NCBI GenBank assembly: GCA_934591845.1
Contig: CAKTPO010000004.1
Coordinates: 50,527-114,526 of the forward strand
Direction: 5' to 3'
DNA length: 64,000 nucleotides
Source: an uncultured Oscillospiraceae bacterium
GTDB taxonomy: Bacteria > Bacillota > Clostridia > Oscillospirales > Oscillospiraceae
Shown here: positions 62,775-64,000 of the stretch, piece by piece
Layout of the letters: each line of letters starts with the position of its first letter
Numbering within the stretch: position 1 is the stretch's first letter
Notes under the pieces: model-generated
Database searches by the model: none
Told to the model about the DNA's origin: nothing
Seen by the model: the letters and a program-made list of their open reading frames with translations, nothing else
Position numbers and translations under genes: made by a program

Positions 62775-63758
62775 TCAACTTCTTTTCGCGATGCCCAATA
62801 GCGTACCGACTCCATATGCCGTGTGAAGAATCAAAAACAATCCGGGCATGATGATATGCTGTGGATAAAATCCACAGCTCACACCGGAAATCAAGGTGTT
62901 GGCAACCGCAAACAGGCCGTATGCCACCCACATCATCATCCCAGGCTGCCAAATACCGCAAAAGGACAGACAGGTAGTTGCCAGAATTGCACAAACAAAT
63001 GTAAACGGTATAAGATGATAAATACTAATGCATCTAGGACACACCTTAATCGTCCGCCCTATCCAATAGCCATTACTGTACTTCTGCCTTACCATCTGCT
63101 TAAAGTCACCTCTTGCAAACTGGAACGACTCGATTCTGGGATCATAGCAAAGTCGGTATCCTGCCTGACGAACTCGATAATGGAATTCATTGTCCTCCGT
63201 TCTGAGCAGTGTTTCATTAAACAGCCCAACCTTCTCAAAAACCTCTCGCCGATAAGCCGCATGGAACATTGTTTTTATATAGGTTCTATCTGTACTGCGA
63301 CGACTTGGGTTAATGCTACTGCCAAACAGAGACTTTTCCACCTGAAGCAAAACATTGGTCCACGGCGTATTCTTATCGATTACAGCAGGACGGATGCCTC
63401 CCACCACCATTTCACCACTTTGAATATCTTCCATAGCATAGACCGAGTATTCTGGGGAAACCTTGGTGTGGGCATCTATTCTAGCCAGCACATCTCCTTT
63501 GAAATGCGTTATCGCCACATTCCAGCCAGCAGGTTGGCTCCTTCGGGGATTCTCCAATACTTGAATTCCATAGAAGTCTGTGTTTTCCTGCTGAAACCTC
63601 TTCATAATTGCTTTCGTACCATCAGTAGAGCAACTGTCAATCAAAAGAATTTCAATCAAATCATGAGGGTATTTCTGGGCTTTCATATCTTCCAGCAGAT
63701 TGGGCAAGAACACCTCCTCATTGTATGCAATAATTCCTATAGACAATACTTGACACAT
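62775..63758 (-). CDS. Family 2 glycosyltransferase (ExoA-like)
   Basis: 327 residues: IGIIAYNEEVFLPNLL, LLIDSCSTDGT, metal motif region ARIDAHTKV and TEDNEFHYRVRQAGY, followed by two to three C-terminal helices. It matches ExoA-type membrane-linked GT-A enzymes that extend a lipid-linked sugar. It starts 17 bases after the stop of the initiating transferase. Confidence 0.9.
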   Translation of the reverse strand: MCQVLSIGIIAYNEEVFLPNLLEDMKAQKYPHDLIEILLIDSCSTDGTKAIMKRFQQENTDFYGIQVLENPRRSQPAGWNVAITHFKGDVLARIDAHTKVSPEYSVYAMEDIQSGEMVVGGIRPAVIDKNTPWTNVLLQVEKSLFGSSINPSRRSTDRTYIKTMFHAAYRREVFEKVGLFNETLLRTEDNEFHYRVRQAGYRLCYDPRIESFQFARGDFKQMVRQKYSNGYWIGRTIKVCPRCISIYHLIPFTFVCAILATTCLSFCGIWQPGMMMWVAYGLFAVANTLISGVSCGFYPQHIIMPGLFLILHTAYGVGTLLGIAKRS

Positions 63759-63775
63759 TTTGTATGAATCCTCTC

Positions 63776-64000
63776 TTATCCGAACATTGCGATTACCGTA
63801 CGAACCATCGTCATGATTTCGCCCCAGAAGCTAAAACCACGGATACTATCCAGGTTGTATTTCATCTTTCCGGGCAGGACTTTTTCCATATAGGTACGGT
63901 CCACGTCTTCTGCGCCATCCAGAAGGGTTGCCTCGTCCTTATAGCGGATACTGGCCTCGCTGGTAATGCCGGCGGGGAGCAGCAGGGTGGCGTAGTATTC
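63776..64000 (-). CDS. Initiating sugar transferase, C-terminal end (continues beyond window)
   Basis: 75 codons reach the window end in frame: LLLPAGITSEASIRYKDEATLL, a Tyr/Met-rich stretch and YNLDSIRGFSFWGEIMTMV, the tail of WcaJ/RfbP-type polyprenyl-phosphate sugar-1-phosphate transferases. Such enzymes start the repeat unit on undecaprenyl phosphate. It is the most upstream gene of the locus inside the window. Confidence 0.88.
   Translation of the reverse strand, partial: EYYATLLLPAGITSEASIRYKDEATLLDGAEDVDRTYMEKVLPGKMKYNLDSIRGFSFWGEIMTMVRTVIAMFG

Noticed and set aside
1..64000. rRNA, tRNA, CRISPR array, plasmid or phage origin
   Set aside because: Looked for by eye on both strands; no cloverleaf, rRNA-like stretch, regular spacer array, integrase or replication gene was recognised. 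A tRNA scan would be needed to be sure.

Overview
The window looks like chromosome from a spore-forming, Gram-positive anaerobe of the Clostridia, most likely an Oscillospiraceae-type gut bacterium. The reasons are a SpoIVB sporulation protease, a pyrophosphate-type phosphofructokinase facing a class II aldolase, an Rrf2-NifS-IscU iron-sulfur operon, LytTR two-component systems, strong AGGAGG-type ribosome binding sites and TTGACA/TATAAT promoters. This placement is inferred from gene content and style, not from a marker gene. No rRNA, tRNA or CRISPR array was seen.

Layout. 0-15 kb: the end of a DegV gene, a ThrE-type exporter, a sirtuin, a paired ABC exporter with an upstream LytTR two-component system, divergent fba/pfp, a TetR regulator, a YbaK-type editing protein, an amidohydrolase, and an ECF sigma/anti-sigma pair followed by the relic of a second amidohydrolase. 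15.5-23 kb: a minus-strand operon (gmd, fcl, manC, manA, phosphohexomutase, VanY-like peptidase) that covers the route from fructose-6-phosphate to GDP-L-fucose. 23-26 kb: the export-control block of a surface polysaccharide (SGNH protein, Wzz-like protein, CpsD-like kinase). 26-38.6 kb: a hybrid histidine kinase with its own solute-binding lipoprotein, yajC, uvrB-radC and uvrA, a histidine-kinase-like protein without the phospho-acceptor His, and a 223-bp palindromic MITE-like element.

38.9-44.9 kb is a plus-strand island (LytTR regulator, sensor kinase, three-gene ABC transporter) between an IS66 scar and a patch of gene fragments. 45-48.8 kb returns to core genes: nifS-iscU-rrf2 with two matching palindromes at its promoter, a methionine sulfoxide reductase, and spoIVB.

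48.9-64 kb is a minus-strand polysaccharide locus of lower GC. It runs from an initiating sugar transferase at the window edge through glycosyltransferases, Wzy, an epimerase, a flippase, an acyltransferase with a G10 tract and a 4,6-dehydratase, and it is broken in the middle by IS66 debris and a truncated second flippase. The GDP-fucose operon and the Wzz/CpsD block probably serve the same surface glycan, although about 25 kb of unrelated genes separates them from this locus. The most interesting items are the G10-interrupted acyltransferase, a 23-residue basic leader ORF overlapping the flippase start, the paired Rrf2-type palindromes, and the scar-flanked LytTR/ABC island with its 21-bp perfect inverted repeat.
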